Below, piece by piece: positions 14,699 through 29,600 of a DNA stretch of 64,000 bases. A program made the position numbers and the translations under genes. The notes beneath the pieces were generated by a model. It saw only the letters and a list, made by a program, of their open reading frames with translations, was not told the origin of the DNA and ran no database searches. Source of the stretch: Prostheceraeus crozeri (lineage: Eukaryota > Platyhelminthes > Polycladida > Euryleptidae); the NCBI GenBank assembly GCA_907163375.1, contig CAJQUW010010344.1:165086-229085 (forward strand), written 5' to 3'. Numbering within the stretch: the first letter of the stretch is position 1; each line of letters opens with the position of its first letter.

Positions 14699-17600
14699 GT
14701 GAGTTCTTGGCGTAAATATCATGTGTATGATTGCTGCATGTCTGTATGAGGCAACCTTTAACAAGATTGCCTCATACTCAAGATTTTCCGATCTAGAACT
14801 GTAAAACAAGTTCTAGCGTCTAATTGCGTGGCGAACAGCTTTGACATCTTGGACATGTTGAGCTCATTTAATGTTTTGGCTGGTACTGTCAGGACCCATT
14901 GTATTTTCTATGCATAGACTGTAGCTGAAGTCATGAATTTTTAAATGAAGCGTGGTAAATTTTTGTGAAGCACGTGGCATGAGATGTTTGTTTCTTTATG
15001 GACATTTTTGGATCGAAGTTACCTTGCAGACTGCCCAATAGGCCTACCTATGGTGGTGCATGGTGGATCATGAACGGGAGATATACTTGTAGGAAATCAT
15101 GTAATGGAGAATCGCATTCTCCCAGTCGATGAAAACAAACAAAATTACCTTGCACAATAACCCGTTACTCAAATATCAAATTTTAGAAACTGGTGATACA
15201 AAGGCTTATCATTGGAATAATTAATGACACTCATCTGAGATGGACTGAGCTGGGATCGTGCCGAAAAATAGTGGCCTTTATTCATTGTGCACGCATGCAT
15301 GTAGATGTCTACTTAAGAATTTATGTAGTATAAATCCGTTGCTATAGACGTGTAATATATGGTCGCTTTCTCCGACTTTGGAAGGTGTCCGGCTGTGGTT
15401 AAAAATTCTTGTGCACCTTGTGGATAATAGTCCAACTGGCACATTTTTTTGCATTAATTTATTTCTTCCCAAACAGTGGACCGCAAAGATTACGTCGATT
15501 ACAATTACATTTACAATTTAGTAATATAAATACCTGAAAAAAGCGAGTATGTGTTTCTCAGGAATAGTCATACTTTTTCGTCACGTTTACTCAGTGTGCG
15601 GATTAAATTATAGAACATGTAATTAATGATCGACCATCTGATAAATCTTAAAGGAAATCCACCAGAAATAAATTGCACATGCGCATCGCATCAATCACGC
15701 GTGTTAAAAAGAATTGTAATAATCAGAATCCGGAACTATTTGTATGCAAATGAAGCGCTTTTTCCAAAAAAGTACTTGTCATAATATAGTTGGATCATCG
15801 CGAGCTTTCGACCGCTGTCTGCTGTCTGTCATGCGAAGTGAATTTCTCGTTTGCAAACAGAATATGCTTTCAAGGCGTATCACAGATGAACCGAGCATTC
15901 AAGAACTATGAGTATGAGCATCCACTTGGAATGTATATTTACGAGTATAAACAACATATATTGAGTGGCACAGAAATTCCGGAAGGAATTGTGGAAATAA
16001 TGAGCCAGGCCGAAGACTTCTAATCCACTCTGCATTTTGAAATTCAAGTGGGATCAATCACGTTTTAGCGCCCTTCTAAATTGGCATGCTTTGGCAGATA
16101 TGTGCCTTATTATCAGTCTGGTTATATAGGCCTACTACTTGCGTGCTCTCCAATGGAATCCCGTGGTGTGTGATGTGCCAGCATTCAATAAGTGAACAAA
16201 CGTCTTTCCAAATGCCTTAAAAAACAGAAAACGTTGTCAATGGAAGACATCTAGAAAACTTTGTCAGTGGAACCTGTACTAACCAGACATTGTATTGAGA
16301 CAAAGTTGCCTCAGGTTAGTTGTAGTGAGAAGTGGTACTCAGTCGCTGGAATCTAAATCAATCTGCCACGCACCAAGCTAACAGCAGGAGTAGGGCTCTG
16401 CTATGACTCGACTCGAAGCTGACAAAAGGCCCTGGTGGTGTTAAAATGGATGCAGTCATGCAGGGATGTCCTCTATAAACCGATAAAGGACAAAGCTACT
16501 CACATAAGAAGTTCGGAATGTCGTTCGTAAGTGCCTTAACCGCGATTCGTGGATGATTGACTTACTTGGAATAGAAGATTTCTGTAAAAATGAGGTAGTT
16601 TTAGTAAAAATGTACTTGAGCCAACTTGTTTGATGCAAGCTGTGTTGCTCAAGCGTTGAAGCACAACTGGGCTCAGAAAGTCAGATTGTCTGTCCGCCGA
16701 TCGGTTTATCAGCTGTTCTAAGGCGCCGCTATCAAAAGCAAAACAAAAGCGTCTTATTTCAAGACATCGTCCAGCCATGACAGAGGATCGTTTTTCGAAC
16801 GCCAGGTAGTTGCAGATGAGGATGTGAAGGTTTATGTTGAACGTTTGACAGTATATATCAATGTAAAAATGGTTGCCTAATTTCCTTTCAAAATTATGGT
16901 AGTATGTCCGAAGGCTGTAGTAAATAAAGGCTCACTGTAGGAAGATATCAAAATTATTTTAAGCATGCTAGGGTGATCTATTGGATTTCTTGGAAAAGTT
17001 TTTCGCCATTCCGTCTTGAAACATCGGCACATCGTAAATAATTCAATCGACGAGATTTATTCAAAAATGTCATCACGGCGCACTATTTCACGACACAGCC
17101 TGCGCACATCACCAGCATGTGGAAAATTGTAGAACTTCGAGGCTCACAATATAGTTTTCAAGGAGGAAGGACACTATCGATGCCATATATATATAGTACG
17201 CCAAACGTTCGTCGCCGCCTCACCACCTCTACTTGCTTCTCATAGACATGGAAAGGCGTTTGATCGCGTGTCAAGAAGTATACTACAATAGGCACTGCGA
17301 AGAAGGGTATTGGTACAGAGGGATGCACGAGCAACAGTGGAGATGTGCCAAAATTCAGACGAATGTCTTAATTGGATGTGAAATGTTGTAAATCTTCCAA
17401 GTAAATGTGGATGTCAATCAGGGGTCTGTCTTAAGTCCATTGCTATTCAACCTAGTCGTGGATGATGTGACAAAGTGCCATAACTGACAATATAAAGAGA
17501 GCTGCCTTATGATATTGTTCTGATTGGAGCATCGATGGAAAATAAGTGCTGTCTCGAAGGAAGCACTGCACAGTGAATGTGGCTGACAAGGATGATGAAT

Positions 17601-20600
17601 ATCCAAATAAAAAAGTGCTAGAGTTGAACCACGCACATGCCACGGAGAAAAGTGAAAAGCGATTCCATCAAATCTAGCTCATGCGAAATATACATGGATA
17701 TCACAGTGGCATAAATACAACAGAGCGAGAGGATCTCTTAACCAGGCATTCTCATACGATGATGAAAATTATCCCAGCAGTCATTTATAATGGATTATGA
17801 TGCTTAGGCTACTAATTTGAAAAGTCTAATCAATTGAAGTATTCTTGATGAGGAAGCAAGGAACAAGGCGAAGAAATAAGTTAAGGAAGACCGGACTTTG
17901 GAAAGTCGTATGAGTTTTGAAGAAATTTTTTATTCCGGACATGGCATTCAGCGACTGAAGACGATCTCCGTGGAGCCGTCGCCGGCAAACCCGAAGGCGA
18001 GCCTGTGATGGCTAGTGAATGAGTGATAGTGAGATGATTGCTTTTGTGGTTAACGGAAAATTAATTCCTCGCTGTATTTTGAGATGAATCACTTCACGTT
18101 TCGATCAATTTGATCACTTGTGTGTCTGAATTTCAAAGTTGGAACATTTATTCGTTCAAGCTTAATTTAGGGTCACATAAATGATATTTGTTATGATATG
18201 ATATTTGTCTGGACTACTGCCAATATCTGCAACAATTGTAAGTGAATAAGTTCTAGATCTTAATATGATATACTGATTTTGAGTTTTATCTTTGGTACAG
18301 GCGCCGTAAAATCATCTGCGGCTACTAGATAATCACGTACGTTATCCTCTTCATAATTTCAATTTTCTGATATTTCTAGAGCATTGCGTCATATTATGAG
18401 ATTCAGTTTCAGTGACAGAAGGGCATTTCCACGCGTGACGGAATCACTTTTGAACACCTATTTTTGGATCATTTTTAATTTTTTCGGCAAAACATTGATC
18501 ATTCGTTTAAATTATGGTCCTATTTTCCTCAGAGCATGACTGAAGAATTCTACTGTGGTATTCAGATGTCAAAAAAGGATTTTGATTTTTTTAGAGGCAT
18601 GTTTCAAAATCATGAATTCTTCGTGACGGAATCACGCAGAGAATTTTTCAATTTTTAATTTACGTGAACCGATGCAAAAGTCTGCGAATCCAGAGGTCCA
18701 ATTCGCATATGCTCTCAGTATGTTTGATGGTTGGGCATGTATATATGGATGGATGAATATTTAGTTCAGATGTTGTTTATTCTCTTAGTATGGTCTGTGT
18801 TAGTCAAAGATGTCATGGTGACAGAATCACCGTGACGGAATCACTCTCCGATTTGCTCCTACAAATTCAAATGATTTCTTCCATGCCATTCAGAATTTTC
18901 AATGTATTTCATCCAACCATGAAAACATGTCATATTTACAGCCTGAGCCGCCACGGAAGTCAACATTCTTAGACTTATTTGCACCCTATACAAGTAGGCC
19001 TACTTGACCATCTACAGAATGAAAAATCACTGCTAGTAGTGGCATCCAGATATGTATTTTATCCGATTCTCAACAACAAATTGCGTGCAATATTAGGTAC
19101 GCCTACCGGTACCGTTGCATCATCCAAGTTTGAAAAAATAATGTATTCAAAATGTTAAATCATGTCAAAATATCGTAGTCCTCTACAAATTGCGGAGATA
19201 GTAAATTGGAAACCGAACTTTCTCCCTTTTTCACTGTTGACAAGCTTCAGCAGTTTCCATATGCTTGCCTCAGAAATACAGTCAGTATCATCCCTAGATG
19301 GAGCAATGTAGAAATATGTCATCACGAGATATGTCATCTCTCGTAAAAGTCAATAACTTGACCCTTAACACTGTCTTCTAGCCCCTGAACGGAAGTTGAT
19401 CCTAGTGCATTCGGTGCCTCCTTGATCTGGAATCCTTCCCTTACTGTCAAAACTACCAAAATGGTCTGCGCTTATTAGGTGAATCGAAGTGTATTCATGG
19501 CACGTTTTACGGCTTTATCTATGGACTGTGGAGTATAGGAATGTGTGGTGTTACTATTTCCTTTGTTTTGTTGTTTCTTGTGATACCGTTTCTGTGCTTC
19601 ATTATGTCTCCTTTTTAAGTTTATTTTTCCCGTTTTCAGACATAGTACTCCATCGTTTAGCTTTTCTAGACCTTTCTCTCTCTTAATAAGTGTTATGCAA
19701 ATCTAAGTCTGTCCGAACTCTGTCACATCCTCTCTGTTGCCGCTCCGCGGCAGTTCATGGCATGTTTGAAAAATTATTCTATCCTGCAAAAAAAGAGATT
19801 TCCGTCCGCTAACTAATGAATCTAGATCAGGAGACTCAGAAGCACCTTTTTTCTTGGAGAAGTCTGGAGGATCGACACCGTTAAATCATTGGCTGATGAA
19901 GTCATCAAATGAGAGCTTTTGTTAATGTATAGATGAGTTTGAAGGGGAACATTGCCGCTTAATTTATGGTCAAGCATCAAGCAATCATTCAGAACGTATT
20001 TTGTCACCAATGACGTTTTCAAAAAGTCATGTAAAGTCCCGTTTCATGTTCTCTTGAGCAGAGATACGCTTCTTGGTTGTCCATTTAACATAAACGTAGC
20101 TAATAGATAGTAGTCACTCCTACTAGAACTAATATTTCTTGAATTTGATTTTGATTGCCATCAACACAATCATGTCGTGTAGGCCTTATACTCTTACTGG
20201 CTTCCTGTGAAATGCAATGACATGTACTACAGAAACACATGGAAATTATCCGCTACCGCACATGCTTACGTGTATAACTCTCTTAATTTCCCCTCATACT
20301 CCTCATGTTTGCAAGGTGAACTCGAAGCCTCCTCTATTTTTCCAGCAATTCCATCGAGCAATTCCGTCACGTGACGGAATCATTTTTCCATTACTACTTT
20401 ATACATACCCGAGAAAAAACTTAGCCTAATCTAGTTTATTTCCTATGGAGTGAATGCAGAGAATCTATATTTTCAAAGAAAAATATTTAAATCTAGTCTT
20501 GTGAGATGCATAATTAGTATTTTTTCGTGACGGAATCACTTTTTGACAGACTATGAAATAGGCCTAGATGCATAATGCAGTAAATGCAAATTTACTGGAT

Positions 20601-23600
20601 TTGAAGTATCTCAATATTAAAGTTATTAGCCGTGAGGACTCAACAAAGTATTTATGTCGAAACTTATCAGTCTCAAGCCTGTCATAAAAGTGATCAAGTA
20701 ATTACAATAAAAATCATGCATTTTTTAAGATTTATTTGCATGATTTTAAATTACTTACTGTGTCGAATAACTTATCAGCAAGTTGATCAGACAAATAGAA
20801 TTTGAAATTTTATAATGTGTATAAGGAATATACTAGTGCTCATGCGAAAATTGGAACTTGAAATTTTGACATTTTTTAATTTCTCGCGTGGAAATGCCCA
20901 GAAGTGTCTGTGATAAAGTCATGTAAAATGCGTTAAAGAGCTTATTATTTTTTATTTGTTTATTCTTTTTAAAATTACCTGTTTAGTTGAATTTGTTGTG
21001 GAGGATTTCTATTACGATTTGCAACAATGCCCACAATATTCGATAGAATATACCGGTATGCTTTCTAAAATCAAATTACCCGAATAATGGTCGATGTCGT
21101 GGCATATTGTTTCCTTCTAAAGTCAAATTTGCAATTGAGTTACTGTGGCTTGATTTCCTTCATTGAGGCCAGACTGGATGTACTTCCGTATTTATGACTT
21201 TTCTACTTCGTTGTTTATTTGTATCCAGAAACGTTGGTTTTTGCATTTGATTATACGAGATTTTGCCTATATTTCAAATCAAAGCATCTTTAAAATGTGC
21301 ATTTCTTCATAATATACTCGTATTCGGCTTACTCTATTCATTTCTTCAGGAGGCTTAGTAAACTATCAATAACAAAATCTGTGTCCATCACAGTACATAT
21401 CCCTGCAATAAGAATATTATGAATGATTTGCATGACATCAGGCACAGGAATCTATGCCTTGCAAATCAACACTCCTGGGTTGTCTTGTGCTAGAGGTGAA
21501 AATTGTGTAAAATCGTCCGCTTCTGCATTCAAATTCGAACCATAGAAGATAGCCACATAAAAAATCCAGCTCACCGTTTTTGTAGTATCATGGTTACGCA
21601 TTCTGGCAATGAAGTGGCGCTTAGCAAATTGGAAGACATTTTAAACGAGGCAATTTCTGGAGCGACATGACATTCAGTAAATTCATATTCAAAGTGGAAT
21701 AATAATATAAACTACCTGAACTTTATGATAGATTTTAAAAAACAAATTTTAGCACTCATGTAGGTAGACGTGACTGATTTTTTGCTCTTGAAATTAATGA
21801 TGCCCATGGTGTAGTTTTGCTGTTAACATTTTTTATTCTTATCTTGCAGAATACGCAAAAGATGCAATTGAAATCGCAAAAGCTCAGGAAGAAACAAAAC
21901 GACAAGAGCATCAGGCGAAGATAAAAGAATATGAGGCGGCAGTTGAACAATTTAAGATTGAGGGCGTTCGTGTCCAACAGCAAGAACGCCGGAAGACACT
22001 GGAAGAGGAATCGAAGCAGCAAAAGGCTCGTGCTGATTATCAAGACATGTTAGCCCGTAAGCGTCAAGAAGATCAGTTGAGACATCAGACACGTACTCAG
22101 GAAGAACAGCTTCGGCGCCAGGTAATCATGAAATTCTGATGCTGATTATTTGAACATATGCTAAAAGTGCAATCTTATCATTTATCTCAGTAAGCTCGTC
22201 TTCTCGAATAGTCGGAATCTTCAATCGTCTACTTTCAATGGATATTTGCCCGTTCAAAAATACTGCGGCGAAGCGTCATATCACAATAAACAACAAAATA
22301 CAGAATCGAATCAATGATTAAGAATAAGGCATGTGATCAATCAGGAATGGTGATTACAGTTTTCCATGTATGTCTGCAACTTGTCATTTGCTGAAAAGCT
22401 TCTTTAAACCAATTCGATTGTAGATTTTACACTGTTTGGTACCGGACTGCATACTGGCTAAAAAATTACTATTAAGGGGTAATGCTGCCAATTTTTCCTG
22501 ATATACAATGTCTTCTTTTTAAAAGTATTCACAGGAATTAAAGTGAAGTGGCCTGCAGAGCCTGAAAAATTGACGATGTGAAGGTTGTTGAATTTGGATA
22601 CTCGATCAAGTTTAGAATTGAAAGTTGATGTTCGTCCGCTTTAAAAGTATGTTTTGATTAGTTATTTATGACATCTGAGTATTGCAAACGTCTAATTCAG
22701 CACATTCAAAGATTTTAAAGTAGGTAATAGGAAATTTCCATTTCCTCACATGGATATCTGATGCATTCTTGATCATTACGATTGTTCTCAGGCGCAATGA
22801 TCGATGTCATTTTATTGAATTATTGTCCTTCAAATAATTTGTAGGAAAAATTGAAAGAGATGCCGAGGAGAAAAATAGTGATGAATTTGAAAATTGTTAT
22901 TTCCCATATGTCATCGCTACTTTATTATTATTTTTCAGGAGGAGTCTGTTGAGAAACAGGAGCGTACCAAGAGAGCTACTATTGAATACGAAGCTGATCT
23001 ACGTCACAAAAACGAAATGAAAAGATTAGAAGCAGAATTGCGAGGAAAGGCGAAGGTAGAGCGGGAAAATAAAGATATACGCCTTGATCAAATCCGAGCG
23101 AAGGCAAAGGAAAATCGAGAAACGGTGATCGAAGGAATCAAGTGAGTGTCACTCTTTGCATAGTTTCGCTGAGAATTGAAAATCCATCTTATGCTTTAAA
23201 TGTGCTTGACGTCTCGGAATTTTAGTGTCGATTGTGCAGATGACTGCATATCTGTTGAAGATGCATGTGGAGTGAAGAAGCATGTAGGCCTGCAATACAT
23301 ACTTCTCGAATATATTTCCTCGGTTCATTTTAGTTATTTCCAATTTAAGTGCGATTATTTTGAGAACCTGTTGTAATCGTAGATGGGTTGCAAATGAATG
23401 TGCACAAAAAGTATAATCCAATAATGAATCAATCTAGGTTTTCATGATATTTAACCTGTTAAGCTCCAATACTCGTCATGAAATAACTCCCTCAACTGAA
23501 AGTTTTCCTAATATGTGCACACCGCTAACTGACATTGACGAGCAGCGCATTATGTAATTGTATATTTAATGAAAAAGTCCGATCGATTCGACTTATTTCA

Positions 23601-26600
23601 AATGTCAAGAGTATGTATAGCAATAAAACGCGCCCAGTCAACACTGTCGATACATTATTCTGAATTAAGTTAGCGATAGCTACAATTCTGAGGTTCCTAA
23701 GTATTTTGTATAACACAAGAATAATTGACAACAAATTTTTGTCGTAGTGCGTTGAATATCAAAAGAGAATGACAACTATTAAGTCAATAAAATACACCAA
23801 CACCCTCGATTCCCCGACCGCACTCGCCTGACATGGGAATCGATCCGAAGTTCATGGTGGAGACGAGCTCGCACATTCTTCACTAGGCCACGCTGACGGT
23901 ATACTCGGATCTATTGATGTTCACACCTTCATAAGTGTTGCTGGGAAATGATTTTCAGGCCTGATCCGGCCTTCTTTCTGTTCAAATGAATCAGGATCAG
24001 GCCCGACACACTTACAAATCTAGCCATGTCATGGGAGCCCCTGCAGATGAATTTCATCTCTAGCTTTGGTTCATTTCAGAACTGCTGGAAGTATTTTGGG
24101 TGCTGGATTCCAAGACTTTATCAGTGACACAGGAAAGATGACGCGGACAGTGAGTTGATCGGATTTTCTTGTATCTGTTTACGACTGGTTTATAATATGT
24201 GTCACAACATCCTTTTTACTGTTTTTTTAACCTGTCTGTTTTGTGTGTGTTTTTTGTAGTCTTTTTTCCACCAGTGAGATATTAAACAAAGTCCTGAATC
24301 GCTTGCACAGTTTGGCGGCTGAGCCATTTTTGTTAGTAAAATCGCTCATAAGTTAAGCCAAATATGCAATTAGTAGCCTCTAAATAGCCCGCAAGACCAT
24401 ATAGTGATTTTTGTTAGTACGTTTAATCAGCATAATTTCTTGATTTCTACCACTTCTGGTGGAGCGATTGTTATAACTATCTGTATTCACTTTCTTCGAA
24501 TCTCAAGTGAATAAAGCAAACAAATACATAAACATTCAGCATAGATGTACATGCGCAATTATGTGCTGTACAACATCTAGATGACAAACATTTGGACCTC
24601 TAAGATCTCTGTTCTGTGTACCCACTTCCTTCGAACTCAATGATTTCCATCATTTGTGTTGAGATATCATTTTGTTTATCTCTCTGTGCTAGGGTAGAAC
24701 GGTATATTATCGGCCACCTGAGTTTATGGGGTTATAGAGACCACCAATTCCCCTCCAGGATCAACTTTTTTGGCCTAATCACTAGCTATGGATGCGGACA
24801 CAAGGTTCCGCATGTTATTTTCCCATAATGCCCGTTTCATTTTATTGCAGAGAAAATTTCCTAAATAGAGACGAATTTGCCATTTTCGAAAGTTCTGGGG
24901 TGTTATGGACCACCCATTAATATTTGTATAAATGCTACATTGATTTAATAATGTTCTACAACAGTCAAATTTAAGATGCTCCCTACACATAAGAGCGATA
25001 ATCTTCTTTGATGGATCGGTCAACCGGCTAGAGATAGGTTGTTGACCGGCAAAACCTGAATTTTGACGAATGATAAAGCCTTCTTGCTATGTGAAGGCAT
25101 GATGATCAAAGCTATGACTGAGAATCATCAGTGTGAGAGCTGTAAATAAACACTGATAAAGATAGATTAATTCCAAACGAAGTCAGTAAAACGCTTGGAA
25201 CCCAATCATAATCGTTCTAGATGGCTATCTACCCCAATTTCTGAACATAAGTTTGCGACATCACTAGATGTAAATATGCTATAAAAACACTAGCTTGAAA
25301 CAACTTATTGATTGACAATATGGCAGCTTGAGATAGCAATCCAACGCTATCCAATCCTAAGATAACATGCCCTAGGCCAAGGGTTCCCAACCTTTTTAAG
25401 TTACGTACCCCAAAATTGAAAATCATAGAATTTTTCATTATTCCGCGTACCCTCACCTATACATATAAAATTAACAAGAATTCAATCATACTAAAATTTG
25501 ATTGCGTGTAGAAATATACGAAATTCGTAATTTAATTACACAAAAATTTAACTAGTCGTAACTGATGAGCGCGCAACGACAGTCATGCTCCAACATCAAA
25601 CGAACTCATTGTTTGCTTTAAATTATTACTATGGTGGAGAATCCGCATTCATATAAGTATGTGATTGAGGTCGAGTTGGTGGTCGCTAATTAGCAACGGT
25701 TGCTTTAAGGCCAGATGATGACAATCCAATGTGGAATGCGCACAAAGTTTACAGTTTAACTGACCCATTAACAGGAAAGTAATCAAAGTAAAATTGAATT
25801 ATGCTAAATCTCCCATATTCTGCGTACCCCAGGTTGGGAACCCCTGCCTTAGGCGCAGCCCACTGCAAAACGAACTTGGCCTATTACTCCCATCACTCTT
25901 CTTCAGCCAATGCCTCGACTTGCTAGGCTTCTTGTTGCTTACATCACTTTAACTTTCGGTGACCTTTCACAACAACGTACTGCAACTTATTTTCCTGCTG
26001 TCTACGTTTGCGCTTGAGTAGAATGAAGATTGGCGATTTTAAAGTATTGCGGTGAATTGTGGGTGGTCCATAGCATCCCACATTCGGTGGCATACAATTC
26101 CCCATCACAATTATACTTACGAAATTAAATGTTACTAAAAAATGTGAATACATTTCAACCAACCGTTTTTGTTTTCTCGAAGATGATTAACCATGCTACA
26201 TCTCCACAGTCAAAATCTCAATTGGAGCTCAAGCATGACTTGCTCAGGAGAAAAAAATTGGGTAGTTAGAAACACCATTTTTTCTTATTTAGAAAATTTT
26301 CGCTCACATGTGTTCGAAAATTGATTTTATGTTGGAAAGTGTGGCTTATAGTGAGGTGGCTCTTAACACCCCGCTCTCCCCTACTTCCCATGCATGAATT
26401 TTGAATTATGTCTCCCTGGAAACTCCTTTCCGACGATTACCAAGGAGCTGGTCGAAATGTATTAGACTTAACAGCAAAGAAAAAAAGCATTTGCAAGTGC
26501 TTGGTTTCTAATTTATGACATTTAAAAATGATCCAAAGCCTCCTCACAAAACATGAAGTATGTCAATGTTTCTGGTGGTCTCAGTGCCGATGAAGTCCAA

Positions 26601-29600
26601 TGTAGCATCAGAGCTATCACATGTTTAGGAGTCGAGTTGACAGGAAAACCGCTGCCAACGTAATTGGAAGACTAGGAGTGTTCTGAATTGCGGAACGAAC
26701 GACGACTCATTTCTGGATGATAGGATGTCAGAGCACCGAATAGAGGGGATCAACATCAACTCATGAATCTCAAGATTATTGAATATGGAAATGCAGTCGT
26801 AGATTAAGAAGGAACATTCGATAGCTACAAGAACAACTACAAATTGCGGTTTAAGGATGACATTTTGAAGCAGCTCACATAATAGATGATGCGAAGAATG
26901 TCCGCTCTCATGTACAAGCACGCTCCTCATAATCGCTTATGTTGAGAAACTAAACCTGGAGAGAAGGGAGCATTACGGGCAGTGAATTGAAAGTTTACCT
27001 AGTGCATCGGGGTCTTCTCAAGTGAATTTCATGTAAGGGAATGGTTATTTAAGCAAATTTTCAGATCGAATAAGTTCTTAAAATGTTTTTGAAATTGACA
27101 CAATCCTAGCGCAAAAGTATGCTTTGAAGCTACACTATAATAAATATAGAAACATGCACATCAAATATTGTATGAGCTGCCATTTCTATTCATTATTTCT
27201 CACATCTTGTTGCTATCTGCTGTCTAAACGCAAATCAAGGAAAAGTATAAAAGCAGTTATAATCGTAATACACTACATGTTTTTAGTAATGTCATATCTC
27301 ATGTAAATATGTCAATATCTCAGGTCTTGTTATCAGCAACTTAATGTATTAGTGAGTTAACATTTTTATTGTTTATAAGTACTGCTTCTTCTTCACTTCT
27401 ATTTGTCTAGTCGTGACCAGGAGTTTAAGGATTCTCTACATCGCCCCAAGAATTCAACTTCACGTTCTTGATAGATGCCTTGTTAATACTAAGCTTGTAT
27501 AGTAAAAGCTCTAGCACTCATAGAAATCTGTAATGCAAGAAGCATGAGCAAATATGCGCGCGCCTACTGCATTGCGAAATCAGTACAACCAGCATCAGTC
27601 TATTTCCAGAAGCACATCATTTGCCATTTCTATGAGTGATATTAATTTCTCATGGAACTCAGATTTCTATAATGCGCACTAGGCTGCGCATATGCTACAA
27701 TGCACAGCTCACAGCTTGATGACAGACAACACTAGCTGATCTTTTATTTGCAGTTCTTTGGTCGCATGATTGAGTCTTTCCATCATCAGACATTGGAAGT
27801 CACGGCGACTAAGCAAGCTATGACCCGGTGGGAGAATAATGACAAGATGAAGGTTCATGTGGTTGGCTTAATGCTAAAGGAGTGGTTTTGTGCATTCATT
27901 TCGTAAATTCGATTTAACTGCCGATTCCCATACATCCTTGTAAATGTCACAAAGAGCTAGCGCTATTCAAACTAGCCTTCTATGTACTCGTAAAATCCAA
28001 GATGAAATTTGTTCTTTCGAATGTCCAGTTGATGTTGAACTTCTATAGGGTGGGCCATTTAAAGCCGCCGATTCTAATTGATTGACTTTTTTGATAATCA
28101 ATTTCAATAAAAGTTTCATACAGGTTATGCACAAACATGCAATTTATGTCCATTATGTTTAAACTCTAGGAAGACACGATTTTTCACGAAATATGAAACT
28201 CGACATGACGGCCGTCAGTTTATATCACTTTCTCCAGCCGACACTGATATTCTTCCGTCGTCTATGTCGCACCTCGTCAGTCACTTCGCCGAAAGCAGTC
28301 ATAATGCGCTCCTTCATTTCCGTGATGTCCCTCGGACGAGTACCGTAGACTTAAGACTTTATAAAGCGCCACAGAAAAAAGTCACAGGGCGCCGGCCAGC
28401 GCATCTCTCCCCTAGGCCGAGTCGCCTCACTGCTGTCCAAAATTGCTCTTCAGCATAGCTAAGTAGCGCTCACCATTCTAGATCGGAACTTATATTAAGA
28501 AAGTATTATAACCCCAAGTTCACAATTATTTTTTGACAACATTACTTTGTAGCGCAATGAGTAGGGCAACCCATAGTTGTATTAAAAATCCTTTAAAAGT
28601 TGCACCTAATATAAAAAGCTGCAATGAAAGCCCTGAATAGTTTGAAACAAATGCTATGGGTCAAATAGCAACAGGTAATGGCAATCATGGCTGAAAAATT
28701 AATGCTGTTTGCACTGGTAGTGCCCGCTTGAACATATTCTATTTAAGTAATCAACCATGACAAATGACAATTTTGTCATTCCACATTTTGCACAAAGGAA
28801 TATTTGATATTATATTAACATGCATCAACCAACTGCCTTGACAATTCTATTTTGTCGCTTGGACCAATAGATGATTGTCGTAGAGTAGAATTTGAGCTTG
28901 AATATTTCAAGTGCTTTAAACTCTCCAAATGCTTGAGTGAAACAGAATGTCTTTCGCAACAAACTTTTTCGCCACAAATGAAGTAGATGATCCAATTATG
29001 CCCTGGAATTTCGCGAATGTACATGTATTACTTAGCCTTCAAAGAAATGACCTTCCCTTTTGGCATTTTTAAGCAGTCGGAGTGAATGACAATAATTCAT
29101 AATGTGACGCCCTTGTTCTGCCAATAGTAACATGACCTTTTGAGTAAAAAATTGATTCGCAATTAACCCAATTGAGAACATGACGAAGTGCAGGGATTAG
29201 GTTAAACCGGTTGCTGTGTTGTCTGTAATGTGAAGAATGTAAAAACCTTTTTATTACAAATGACAGTGAAAATTGCAAAAAGTTACACTTTACCTCACAA
29301 TATGCAGAAAGGTTGCACTGCAACTTACGGTTGCCCTAGTAATGAGCAATCCGTTTCCCGCCGCCCTCATTCCCCGACTTGATAAGACAGGTACCATTGC
29401 CCATTGGGCTGACAGATTGAAACTGGAACAGTTCAGTACCGGGAATCGAACCCAAGAGCTTTAAAATAGAAAGCCAACAATCTAGCCACTGATCTGTTGC
29501 GCCGACAATTTTTTTGAAATTTGTTTTGCGAGACACAATTTCGCACATTTGTTGCTTTTGTACATTGCCTGAACCAAAATACTGTAGATGCATAAAGTGA

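Larger units (their letters stand above)
25855..28043. other. Intron 4 middle; hammerhead-like repeat and a possible exon
   Basis: Mostly anonymous. A segment at about 26425-26520 is a diverged copy of 39005-39105 and carries a hammerhead-like core. An exon-like block lies at 27754-27852. Both have their own entries. Confidence 0.5.
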
